This document shows positions 1 to 10,959 of a stretch of DNA of 64,000 bases, piece after piece (position 1 is the first letter of the stretch; every line of letters starts with the position of its first letter). Origin of the DNA: Anadara kagoshimensis (Eukaryota; Mollusca; Bivalvia; Arcoida; Arcidae). Below the pieces are notes generated by a model. It was not told where the DNA came from and ran no database searches. It was given only the letters and a program-made list of their open reading frames with translations. The stretch is from positions 24,354,583 through 24,418,582 of the forward strand of contig CM037874.1 of NCBI GenBank assembly GCA_021292105.1, in the 5' to 3' direction. A program made the translations under genes and the position numbers.

Positions 1-329
1 ACTTGAAAAATACCCCAATTACTGTTATATAATTTGTCTATGTTAAAGTATGAATTAGTTGGAATATTATGATTCATATTCAATATACAATGTATTTATA
101 TTTGTTATATATTTTTATGCTTAAAAATAAAATGCCAATACCAGTATATATTAATAAATCACAAATGTATCACAGCTTTAGCATGTTTAGTAGTTATTTA
201 TTTATTTATTTTTTTAAATTTTTTGGTTTTAACAAATTAACCCTTTCTGACACTGAAATTCTGCCCATAATCACCATTCAAGCTATATTTTAATTAATAG
301 AAATTAAGATGAAAATTGTTTCAGGACAA

Positions 330-560
330 GTAATTGAAGCCTGACTTAGTGCACAGAAACTGTTTAATTCTCTTCCCACCGCCAAGGTTCAAATCCCACT
401 CGGGACACACTCCAGTGTGAAAAGTTGGTCATTTCGTTTGCCAAAGGTTTGTCGTTTTCTCCAGTTTTCTATACCATCAAAGAACTGACTGCTTCATTAT
501 AAGGGAAAAAACTCTTGACTGCTTCATTATAAGGAAAAAAAAACTCTTGACTGGCTTAAA
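330..560 (+). repeat. SINE family 2, copy 1
   Basis: There is a tRNA B-box-like motif (GGTTCAAATCCCAC) near the 5' end and a duplicated tail segment ending in CTTGACTGG. The same unit recurs at 8890-9140 in the sister block, with a fuller tail (TTGACTGGGCTTAAACGC). The tail resembles the 3' end of SINE family 1, so both may use the same LINE machinery (inference). This copy has an internal tandem duplication of a GACTGCTTCATTATAAG segment. Confidence 0.55.
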
Positions 561-564
561 AATA

Positions 565-745
565 AGGTAATCTCCCTCATACAAAGTATTTTCTTAGCTA
601 AAATTTGGGAAAATATATTTTGGTCCTTTGGGTATCTTCCAACATCTTGAAAACAATTGTGGCCTAAGCTCTACTGATGAGGAATTTTATTCGTAAACGA
701 CCGCCGACTGCTGTAAAATTTAAACTGGTATAATATGTAATTCCA
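565..745 (+). repeat. Hammerhead-bearing repeat, decayed copy (h2)
   Basis: This aligns with the 3' two-thirds of the hammerhead element. The core lies at about 667-712: CTGATGA is present, but stem II and the GAAA strand are altered. It has a sister copy at 9170-9387. Confidence 0.65.
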
Positions 746-1699
746 ATTATAGTTTTTACAGGAAAGATATTAAATATAAATATGTTACAATATGTATCCC
801 ATACTTGATGCTGAAAGCTAAGAATTTGGCTTTCACTCATTTTACATCCAAATGAAATTAGAAACCAGTTCCCTAATGTAAACATGTAGTAACAAAAGTG
901 CATTTATGATGCCATTTACAATACATGTACATGAATGTTTCTATTTATTTTTGGCAATTTAGAATTATTTTTTGACCAATTTACCAAATTGATTATTTGG
1001 AATGCCTTTTACAGACAGTAGTCTTGCTTGTAAAAATAATAATCAGATTTCAGTATCAATTTAATAAGAAGTGATTTAATGAACAATGTAAGTTTCTGTT
1101 AAAATCTTATTTCTAAAAGTCTGCACACTTTGAAAATTTTCAATTTTCTACAATGCTATTAGAAAAAATAATTAATTTTTGTAAAATGTGGCTACAATCT
1201 CTTAAAAAACAGTGTTTTAGTGATAATGAATATGATTTAGTCTTTGATTAAAATCCTTTTTGTATCCATAGATTTTTACATGTACTAGTAATATTTACAA
1301 TAGAAATTGAACTTCTTTAGATGAACCCATTTGTTTTTGCTGGCATTGAATTGCACATGAATATGGTGTTGGTCATGACCTATAATGACTTAACGTTTAA
1401 CTATACGAATACCTCATAGAATATCATTCTGTTACGTCGCATATTGTTTGATTGGTCAAGGTTCTAAGCTAGTTCCGACGTTTCTTTCCTTATTTGGAAA
1501 AATAGGTTGTTCAATGAAACCCATATCTTTGTTGGAATCTTGGATAAAATAAAAAAACTGTAGCGATATTTTTACATTTGTCATGCTAACAATATTATTT
1601 ATAATTGTAAATATAAGAAATAATGATTGTTGTCTTAATTTTGTTTAGTGTATACCGTTTTTTTTGCTTCTCTTGTTGAACAAGCTAGACTCGCCATTG

Positions 1700-2268
1700 C
1701 TCGCACGTGAAATTAAAAGTAAAAATGAAAGGAATACAGAATGTCAAATATATTTAGGGTAATTTGGGATACAGAGGCAACATACTTATCAACAATTTGG
1801 CAATGACGACCAAAAAACTTCTGAGGGCCTTGATAAGCATGGGATTGCAATATCCCTGGATCAGCAATTAATTTGCAAACGGCTTGCTTCGTTGTATTGA
1901 GTTCCATAGTGAAAACATGCTCTATCATAGCGTATTGTGAAACAAAAACACCACAACTAGGAGAAGCAGGTATATTACTGCATAGAAAAGGAAAATTGAC
2001 AATAAAAATAGTCATCACGTTTGTGATACAGTTTGAATTGTAGCCTTTCGTGGGCGTCATAATTGAGGTATAAGTATAAATATGAAGCAGAACTTGAACC
2101 GTTGGTAGTATCTTTTATTTCAAGCTCACTGTGATAGATGTCATTGACACAATCTCCAAATTTGGGAGTATTAAGATATAGGACTTCATCTGTATATCTG
2201 TGTGACACTGAATGATTTGGCCACAGTGTTCTCTCTAAAATTAACAAGGTTCTGCATAAATTTTGCAT
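1700..2268 (-). mobile_element. R1 retroelement fragment (reverse-transcriptase end and C-terminus)
   Basis: Read on the minus strand, the pieces match the C-terminal part of the R1 protein best seen at 59128-59556. Motifs include a YTDE (YxDD-like) box, SELEIKDTT, YLNYDAHERL and the SIVDK-like end. It is a broken fossil. The sister copy is 10020-10545. The retroelement class is unresolved; the YxDD box and the long YDKRDDF-NFPFLCSNIPASPA segment mark the family. Confidence 0.7.
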
Positions 2269-2578
2269 CGTACGAATTAAAACAAATCAGTAAGAAATGG
2301 TGCAAAGTTTGTTTTCATCGGTATACCGATTGTTAGATTATTATATTATCCAAATACAACAAATATGTAAAACTTAATGTGTACAACTAATGTTACGTTA
2401 TTTTGTTAAAATAGGCACGGAATCAAATAAGCACACTGTATTCACTGTCTCTTTATATTTTCTTTTTTAATGATAAATGTGTTGTATCAGATTTGTATGA
2501 AATGCTAGTACATATCTAAAGAGTCGTGTGAACAAAAGGCAAATAATAACAATGCATATAAATAATTGTTCTATATGA

Positions 2579-2584
2579 TTTATT
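2579..2584 (-). terminator. Poly(A) signal of gene A
   Basis: AATAAA on the minus strand, about 90 nt past the gene A stop codon. It is preserved in the same place in B, C, D, E and F. Confidence 0.75.
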
Positions 2585-2637
2585 CTAATCTAAATACAAA
2601 TACAAAATCATCATATCCATTTAGTTATTCCTTTTTA

Positions 2638-2653
2638 TTTCCTGAGGGACCAT
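2638..2653 (-). promoter_or_regulatory. Conserved 3'UTR motif of gene A
   Basis: ATGGTCCCTCAGGAAA on the minus strand, starting about 20 nt after the stop. The same block follows the stop in B, C, F and G, and a variant is present in D and E. Function unknown. Confidence 0.6.
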
Positions 2654-2672
2654 ATATCAAATATCGGCTTGT

Positions 2673-4737
2673 TTAGTAAATTTTGCCACCTGTAAATAAG
2701 AAGAACTGCAAGTTAAGATGAGCGACATTTAATGCATAGAGATAAACAAGTCGATCAGTGATACAACTGAACACTTTTGTGTCAAAGATTTAAGATTTGA
2801 ATGAATTATGGAATTACAAAAAGGTAGTTTACATGTCGGAGAATGAATCTACAGCTTAACGTCCAAATCTCTTTAATAAAAACGAATGTTTAATAAATTT
2901 CGAAACGACCGTCTAGTGCTTTAAAATTAAAACTGGTATTATATGTTACAAATAATTGAAATAATGATATTTTGATGAACGCTTACAAGTCATTGTGAAT
3001 TTTTTATTTGCTGTTCTTGTTTTAATTTTTATGATTTTAAAAAAAATATATGTACCCAGTGCTTGCAAATTGAATGAATATTAAATCAACATAGTACATG
3101 TTCTTGTAACAAAAATAACTCCAAATCCTCAAAATATACTCGAATATTATTAGTAACATGTTTTAATTTTGCACCACTAGACGGGCGTTTCGGAATAAAT
3201 AAAATAAAATTCCTCGCCAATAGTACTAAAACTTTTCCTGTAATATAACATTTATTGAGGCTGTACTTAGTTTTCGATCACTATATTCTCAGTACATTTA
3301 TGTCCTTAATTTCGTTTTGTCAGTATTGCTTGTTATTGCATATATGACGACATTATGTCCTCACCTTTTCGCCAGCTTCCACCATTTCCTCCCCAGTTCC
3401 AATTCCCATTGTTACCCCAGTTTCCATTGTTTCCCCAGTTCCATCCACCATTGCCACCGTTCCATCCACCATTGCGCCAGCCGCCGTTATTCCATCTTCC
3501 ACCACCTATCCACATACCTAGCGGTATTTAATATAAATCGTTTTATGTTTCATCTTAAAATTTACATGTTTTGTACATTTACATCTCGTGTACAGTATTT
3601 GTATGGTTAAAGAAAGACATATACAAATAAAAAAACCCATACTAATCCATGTCCGAATCACAATCCAGAAGCAATGTAAAAACTTGCAAACTGAACAAAA
3701 GAAGTTCAAAATTAAAAAAAAATTGTCCCCTAAATACAGACCTATTTCATAATTTGATGTTAACTTCTGACAATTATAATTACAACAAGAAGTTAAATAA
3801 TAATTTGAATAATTCAGTAAAATGAACTATCCACCAGATAAAGACTATTAACCGCCACTTATAAAAACTCCAAATGATTTTGGACGGTCATCCGAAATAT
3901 GAAAATGTACACAGTGACTTCGTTCGATTTTTACATACGTGTCAAAAACTGCATTTATATATCAGAAAAAGCTGCAATATTCGCATGTAATTATTTTCCA
4001 TTGTCAACTTTCCTTTTCTATGCAGCAATATATTTTTTATACATTGTACCTGCGTCTCCTGCTCATGGCGCGTTTGTTTCACAATTCATACGCTATGATA
4101 GACCTTGTTACCACTGTTGGAATTTTATACAACGAAGCAAGCTGCTTGCACATAAATTGTTGACCCAGGAATATTGCAGACATATGCTTATCAGGGCCCT
4201 CTAAAAGTTTTATGACCTTCATCAAAGTATTGTTGATGTTTTTGTGTCAGGAATATATTTGACGTTCTATAGTTCAATGTCTCTTTCACTTCAATCAATT
4301 TTGATGAATACGTAACTGGTCTAGCTAGCTAAACAGGAGGTGCTTACCCTTCCCAGTACCAGGTCTCACTTCCAAGATAGACGTTCACGTGTTTAAATAA
4401 TTTACCAGTCGCAATGTTTTTATTTTGCGTTTGAATTTGAAATATATTAATGTTTGATTTTGATCGGATTGGATTCGATTACTGCCATTGTATAATGTCT
4501 TTTTAATTTTGGTTTTGAGTTGATTGCAAACACAGAACATCATGTTTTAAATACAATTTTTATATTGGGGCGTTATAACATCTTACCACCACCGTTATCC
4601 CAGGGGCCGTTGTCCCAGTAACCGCCACCTCCACCAATCCATCCTCCATTATTTCCACCGTATCTCCAGGGTCCATTATTCCACGCTTGATTTACAACGA
4701 CCAAGCACAAAAAGACGGCGAGCAACAAAATCTTCAT
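2673..4737 (-). CDS. Gene A: secreted Gly/Asn/Trp-rich protein, 106 aa
   Basis: Spliced minus-strand gene. Coding exons are 4737-4587 (within exon 2, which starts after an acceptor at 4746), 3517-3365 and 2689-2673; all junctions are GT/AG and phase 1. Exon 2 encodes a signal peptide MKILLLAVFLCLVVVNQA, cleaved probably after A18, then a G/N/W-rich mature start (WNNGPWRYGG). Exon 3 is a low-complexity run of GGW, GNNGNW and GGNGG units. The last exon adds only G-K-I-Y and the stop. There are no Cys in the mature chain and few charges (some Arg/Lys/Asp). Composition suggests an extracellular structural protein, such as shell matrix, periostracum or adhesive, but no specific family name can be assigned. 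Intron 2 holds an R1 fragment; introns 1 and 3 hold decayed hammerhead repeats. The coding product is identical to gene B. Confidence 0.85.
2885..2945 (+). repeat. Hammerhead-bearing repeat, 3' remnant (h14)
   Basis: Only the 3' half is left: CGAAACGACCGTCTAGTGCT followed by the usual AAATTAAAACTGGTAT tail. It lies in intron 3 of gene A. The corresponding piece in gene B is near 11180-11225. Confidence 0.55.
3165..3240 (-). repeat. Hammerhead-bearing repeat, remnant (h15)
   Basis: In reverse complement the stem I strands, GAAAC and the GTC site are recognisable, but CTGATGA is lost and stem II is expanded. It lies in intron 3 of gene A, with a sister copy at about 11440-11515 in gene B. Confidence 0.5.
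3630..3705 (-). mobile_element. R1 tail fragment
   Basis: This is the reverse complement of the R1 3' tail (TTCGGACATGGATTAGTATG type). It is adjacent to exon 3 in intron 2 of gene A, with a sister copy at 11905-11985. Confidence 0.6.
3960..4460 (+). mobile_element. R1 retroelement 3' fragment in intron 2 of gene A
   Basis: The plus strand encodes pieces of the R1 C-terminus (PASPAHGAFVSQFIRYDRPC, RSKLLAHKLLTQ). Its 3'UTR follows (GTCTAGCTAGCTAAACAGGA, CACGTGTTTAA). It is a broken fossil antisense to gene A. The sister copy is 12240-12735. Confidence 0.75.
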
Positions 4738-5084
4738 ATTGTATAACTGAAATACATGTATATCATTGAAAGAATTCAATATTATCCAAGAACAGAAAAT
4801 AACCAATACATTAGTGATGGAACAGCCAAAAAAGCCAATAATGTAAAATTCTTTTGGAAATATAAGTTAAAAAGATAATGTATTTTAGTAAATGAAACCC
4901 AAATTGTGTGTAAATGTCCATTTAAGGATTGCCCAGTTTACTTAAAAATCATGAACAAGACAAACGTTTGCTTACATTTATATTTCGGCTCGGGTATCCA
5001 TTGATTTTGCTAATTAGATTAATTGTAAAAAAAACCAAAGAAAATGTTGAAATTCTTCTATTATTCAAATTACATAATACCAGA

Positions 5085-5170
5085 TTTTTACAGCACTAGA
5101 CGTCCGTTTCAAAATACAATCCCTCATTAGTAGTTCTTGGATTAAAATTGTGAAATCAAAATATTTTGTC
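5085..5170 (-). repeat. Hammerhead-bearing repeat, decayed copy (h12)
   Basis: The core at 5092-5137 is recognisable on the minus strand, but CTGATGA has become CTAATGA and GAAA is altered. It lies in intron 1 of gene A. The sister copy h13 is at 13364-13440. Confidence 0.6.
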
Positions 5171-5300
5171 TAAGTATACAGTATTCTTAAAAGCCACTTC
5201 AAACAGATAAACTTACATTATAGAAAAATTCCTCAAAATACTGACTGCATATTAATCAATCAAACTTATAAAATACCTTATTTATTTCTAAAAAACTTAC

Positions 5301-5358
5301 CTTGGTTGTTTATCCCTCTGGAAAGACCGCTGAAACATACAACTCTTCGGTATATATA
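5301..5358 (-). promoter_or_regulatory. TATA box and non-coding exon 1 of gene A
   Basis: TATATATA at 5351-5358 on the minus strand. Non-coding exon 1 runs from a start expected near 5328 to the splice donor AACCAAG|GTAAG (exon end 5301). The same TATA-exon-donor arrangement occurs in B, C, E and F. Confidence 0.8.
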
Positions 5359-5469
5359 GGGGGACATTTGGAGGAAATAGAAACGAATATATCACTCTTA
5401 CATTTAAAAATATCTTGTTTCTTAAAAAAAAATTGCATGTGCTTTTGTTTAAAAATAGTTAAACCAAAG

Positions 5470-5625
5470 ATTATTTGACGTATTTATTGATTACAACACG
5501 GCGACTTTTGTTCAACTCTAGTGTGGTATTTTAAAACTCTTGTTTGACATGTTGTTATGTCATCTTGAATTATAGGCAGTCGGTATTTATACATGTAAGG
5601 TCATGTCCAGTGGCTAACATACAAC
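5470..5625 (-). promoter_or_regulatory. Conserved upstream module of gene A
   Basis: A conserved block about 110-270 bp upstream of the TATA box. The perfectly shared core CCTATAATTCAAGATGACAT lies at 5557-5576 (minus), with a second core TGTCAAACAAGAGTTTTAAA beside it. Both occur at the same distance in B, C, E and F. It is probably a shared enhancer or proximal promoter element (inference). Confidence 0.65.
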
Positions 5626-5834
5626 CATCAATAAATAAATATATGCATTTCTTAAGGAAATTTGAAGTTGTTTATCGTTTTTTACAAAGCAGTGGTAGAA
5701 AAATGCAACCTCAAATTGTCAAAAAATAAAAAGAATGATGCGTTTGTTTAGTGCGGTCACTTGGTGCGCATACATCACAAAGAATAGTAGGCTGTTGATA
5801 TGATATACTGGAGAACACCCATTTTACTCTTTCG

Positions 5835-5915
5835 GAGCAACCGGCCTTACTTCCCTGTTTAACTTAAATTTCAAACATTTTGTTTTGAAATTGTGATTGG
5901 ACATGAATTAGTATG
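5835..5915 (+). mobile_element. R1 tail fragment at duplication border
   Basis: R1 3' tail ending in TTGTGATTGGACATGAATTA. Similarity between blocks A and B ends right after it; the sister copy is 14112-14190. Confidence 0.6.
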
Positions 5916-7205
<1,290 letters not shown>

Positions 7206-8544
7206 AGGTGCTCATTGGTGATTATAAAATGAATTTTGAGGATATACAGTATTTTTTGTGGCATCAGTCATTATTTTATATTTCTTTTGCGAGGATTGAA
7301 AAATTGATTAAAAATCAATAATAAATTAATGAAAGTGTACCTATAATTTATTTATTGTGAAACTCTTGATAATGTAAAATTATGATTGATAATTGATAAT
7401 AAACAGAAATAGTAAAAAATACTGAACTTAATGAGGGACAATGTTTCACAATATCAGTTCAATAACTCTTTTATTATATAGCAAAATAAATTTCCATGAA
7501 GTGTTTCATCTAAAATACAATTTTGTCGTACAATACATAAATATTACACTAGTTCTTGTAAATGGATAAAAGAACTAGTGCAATATGACTCCAACACAGT
7601 GATGCCGTTGACAACAATCATATGACATCATAAATGACAGGGTTATGTGACAAAGTGTGCAGTATGAAAAAATTTATTTGGGAAACTTCCAGCATGCAAA
7701 TATCGATATTTATTGCACACTAATGCCTCAATATTTATTGTTTAATTTCTACGAGAAGCATATATTGCTGTATGATGATATAGGGTTTTGACCTCTATAT
7801 TCCATAGTACTGGGAATCTTATTGAGTCTGTTAAATCAGTTCTGAACTGATTCCTTGAAAGACTGTTTAAGTTGTTTCATCTCTGATTGGTTACTCAATG
7901 CATTTTAATTAAATGTTCTATGTTTTAATAGCTTCATTTCTCTTAGGACATTAATAGGAGTCTTGTTAAAAGTAGGAAAATAAAAATTACTGCTAGATGT
8001 AAATCACTGCAGTTGTTGTCTTCTCAGAAATGATTTTTTGCATAAAATATATATTGGTTTATCAGTTTATTATCAGTTGTTGATTTAAATGGTTTAACAG
8101 CTGAGAACTGATAGATAATGTTGAATCTTCTGAAGATTATTTATTTGAGGATTATGACTCATTTAGGTAAAAATTCATACCATAGGTACAGTTTTATTTG
8201 AATAGATTTCATTTGCTATCCAACCTGGAGTCAAACAGGTTTATTACCAAATAAAGCTTATTATACATCCCCCAAACAGATTTTAGGGGGGTATATAGGA
8301 ATCACCCTGTCTGTCAGTCCCAATACTGTGTCTGCACCATATCTTCCATGTCTATGGATGGATTTTGATTTTTTTATCAAACTTGGCTCAAATGTAAACC
8401 AACATAAGACGATGTGTATGTTCATAAGTCAAATGTCAAGGTCAGGAGGTCAATGTTGGTGGGTGGGGGAGGGGGTATTTGGCTCTCAAGAAATAATTCT
8501 AGTTTTTAGTTTAGAAACTACTGAAACCAAAACTCCTTCTTGCA
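7206..8544. other. Spacer between blocks A and B, right part
   Basis: No gene is seen. At 8275-8480 there is a mollusc-type dispersed repeat (GGGGGGTATATAGGAATCAC, then CTGTCTGTCAGTCCC, then GTCAAATGTCAAGGTCAGGA). Confidence 0.5.
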
Positions 8545-8729
8545 AAAATACCACAATTACTGTTATATAGATCTTCTATGTTGTTAAAACATGAATTAGT
8601 TGGAATATTATAATTGATATTCAATATACAATGTATTTATATTTGTTATATATTTTTATGCTTAAAAATGAAATGCCAATACCAGTATATATTAATAAAT
8701 CACAAATGTATCACAGCTTTAGCATGTTT

Positions 8730-8808
8730 AGTAGTTATTTATTTTTATTTTTTTTATTATTTTATTTTATTTTATTATTTTTTTATTTATTTATTTATTT
8801 TAAAAATT
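8730..8808. repeat. T-rich (ATTT)n microsatellite
   Basis: A run of TTTATT-like units, longer than in copy 1 (about 195-220). Confidence 0.7.
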
Positions 8809-8889
8809 TACCCCTTTCTGACACTGAAGCTCTACTCATAATCACCATTCCAGCTATATTTTAATTTATAGAAATTAATACTTGTATGA

Positions 8890-9140
8890 AAATTGTTTCA
8901 GGAAAGGTAATTGAAGTCTAAGGTAGTGCACAGAAACTGTTTAATTCTCTTCCCACGGCCAAGGTTCGAATCCCACTCGGGGCACACTCTATTTTGAAAA
9001 AAGTTTGTCATTTCGTTTGCCAAATGTGTGTAGTTTTCTCCATGTGCTATGGTTTTCTTTACCATCAAAGAACTGACTGCTTCATTATAAGTGAAAAAAA
9101 ATATTGACTGGGCTTAAACGCTATTACTCTACTCTGTTGA
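8890..9140 (+). repeat. SINE family 2, copy 2
   Basis: Sister of 330-560. It has a better preserved B-box (GGTTCGAATCCCACT) and a tail ending TTGACTGGGCTTAAACGC. Confidence 0.6.
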
Positions 9141-9169
9141 AAGTTTGATACCATTTATATTTTCTAATC

Positions 9170-9387
9170 TCTAAATTCCTCAAAAACTAAGGTATACTCC
9201 CTCATGCAAAGTATTTCTTAGCTAAAATTGGTAATATATATTTTGATCTTTTGGGCATCTTCTAACATCTCGAAAACAATTTTGGTTTCATAATTTTGGC
9301 CCAAACACTACTGATGAGGAATTGTATTTCAAAACGGCCGTCTAGTGCTGTAAAATTAAAACTGGTATAATATTACATATGTAATTC
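9170..9387 (+). repeat. Hammerhead-bearing repeat, near-intact core (h1)
   Basis: The core lies at 9304-9349: CTGATGA, CGGCCGTC and the cleavage-site strand are intact. The conserved GAAA is AAAA, and stem II carries a C-to-T change. It is probably inactive. Confidence 0.7.
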
Positions 9388-10019
9388 CAATTATAGTTTT
9401 TACAGGAAAAACTTAAACAAATAACTATGCATATTTCTTGTCTTGGACTTTTGTGTTTCCAAAATAAAAAGTTTACATGTATCCCATACATGATTCTGAA
9501 GTCTAAGAATTTGGCTTTCACTCATTTTTCATTAGAAACTAGTTCCCTTATGTAAATATGTAGTGAAAAAAAGTGCATTTATGTGCCATTTACAATACAT
9601 GCACATGAATGTTTCTATTTATTTTTTGGCAGTTTAGGATTATTTTTTTACCAATTCACTTAATTATTTGGAATACCTTTTACAGAGAGTAGTCTTTATG
9701 AAAATTACTTCCATGAGTTCAGATTTCAGTGTCAATTTATAAGGAAATGACATAATACAAAATGTAGGTTTCTGCTCAAAATCTTATTTCAAAAAGTCTG
9801 CACACTTTGAAAATAATACCACTAGAAAAAATTATAATTTTTTGTAATATGTGGCTACAATCTCTTTTTAAAGTAATAATAAATGTGATTTAGTCTTTGA
9901 TTATATATATTTATACTAGTAATGTTGATTGTTGTCTCTATTTTGTTTAGTGTATACTGTTTTTTGCATATCCTGATTAACTATTGAGAAATAAAATAAA
10001 TTGAGAATAAAATGGACTA

Positions 10020-10545
10020 CAGGAGGTAAAATATATCCAGGGTAATTTTAAATAGAGAGGCAACATTATAAACAATATTAAGATGACAGCCAAAAGACTT
10101 TTTGAGAGCCTTGATAAACCTGTAATTGCAATATCCCTGGATCAGCAATTAATTTGCAAACGGCTTGCTTCGTTGTATTGAGTTCCATAGTGAAAACAAT
10201 CTCTACCATAACGTATTGTGAGACAAATACACTATAACTAGGAGAAGCAGGTATATTACTGCATAGAAAAGTAAAATTGGCAATAAAAAATAGTCATCAC
10301 GTTTGTGATACAGTTTGAATTGTAGCCTTTCGCAGGCGCCATAATTGAGGTATAAGTATAAATATGAAGCAGAACTTGAACCATTGGTAGTATCTTTTAT
10401 TTCAAGCTCACTGGGATAGATGTCATTGACACAATCTCCTAATTTGGGAGTATTAAGATATAGAACTTTATCTGTATATCTGTGTGACACTGAATGATTT
10501 GGCTACAGTGTTCTCTCTAGAATTAACAAGGTTCTGCATAAATTT
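10020..10545 (-). mobile_element. R1 retroelement fragment
   Basis: Sister of 1700-2268 and the same part of the element (RYTDKVLYLNTPKLGDCVND, then the C-terminal segment). Broken fossil. Confidence 0.7.
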
Positions 10546-10865
10546 TGCATCGTACGAATTAAAACAAATCAGTAAGAAATGGTGCAAAGTTTGTTTTCAT
10601 CGGTATACCGATTGTTAGATTATTATATTATCCAAACACAACAATAATATTATGTAAAACGTAATGTGTACAACTAATGTTACGTTATTTTGTTAAAATA
10701 GGCACGGAATCAAATAAGCACACTGTATTCACTGTCTCTTTATATTTTCTTTTTTAATGATAAATGTGTTGTATCAGATTTGTATGAAATGCTAGTACAT
10801 ATCTAAAGAGTCGTGGGAACAAAAGGCAAATAATAACAATGCATATAAATAATTGTTCTATACGA

Positions 10866-10871
10866 TTTATT
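10866..10871 (-). terminator. Poly(A) signal of gene B
   Basis: AATAAA on the minus strand, in the same position relative to the stop as in gene A. Confidence 0.75.
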
Positions 10872-10925
10872 CTAATCTAAATACAAATACAAAATCATCA
10901 TATCCATTTAGTTATTCCTTTTCTA

Positions 10926-10941
10926 TTTCCTGAGGGACCAT
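10926..10941 (-). promoter_or_regulatory. Conserved 3'UTR motif of gene B
   Basis: ATGGTCCCTCAGGAAA-type block, as in gene A. Confidence 0.6.
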
Positions 10942-10959
10942 ATATCAAATATCGGCTTA

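Larger units (their letters stand above)
1..5915. repeat. Direct duplication block, copy 1 (gene A block)
   Basis: The block matches 8545-14190 in the same orientation almost throughout, including gene A/B, its introns, promoter and intronic repeats. The match is closest between about 2270 and 5910. It stops at 5915, just after an R1 tail, where the two copies diverge abruptly. Offsets differ (about 8540 at the left end, about 8272 at the genes), so the copies have gained or lost a few hundred bases since duplication. The left border may lie outside the window. Confidence 0.9.

Noticed and set aside
3317-3610. Plus-strand open frame over gene A exon 3 (and its twin at 11531-11851)
   Set aside because: It is the antisense shadow of the G/N/W-rich exon; splice sites, signal peptide and sister-gene comparison support the minus strand.
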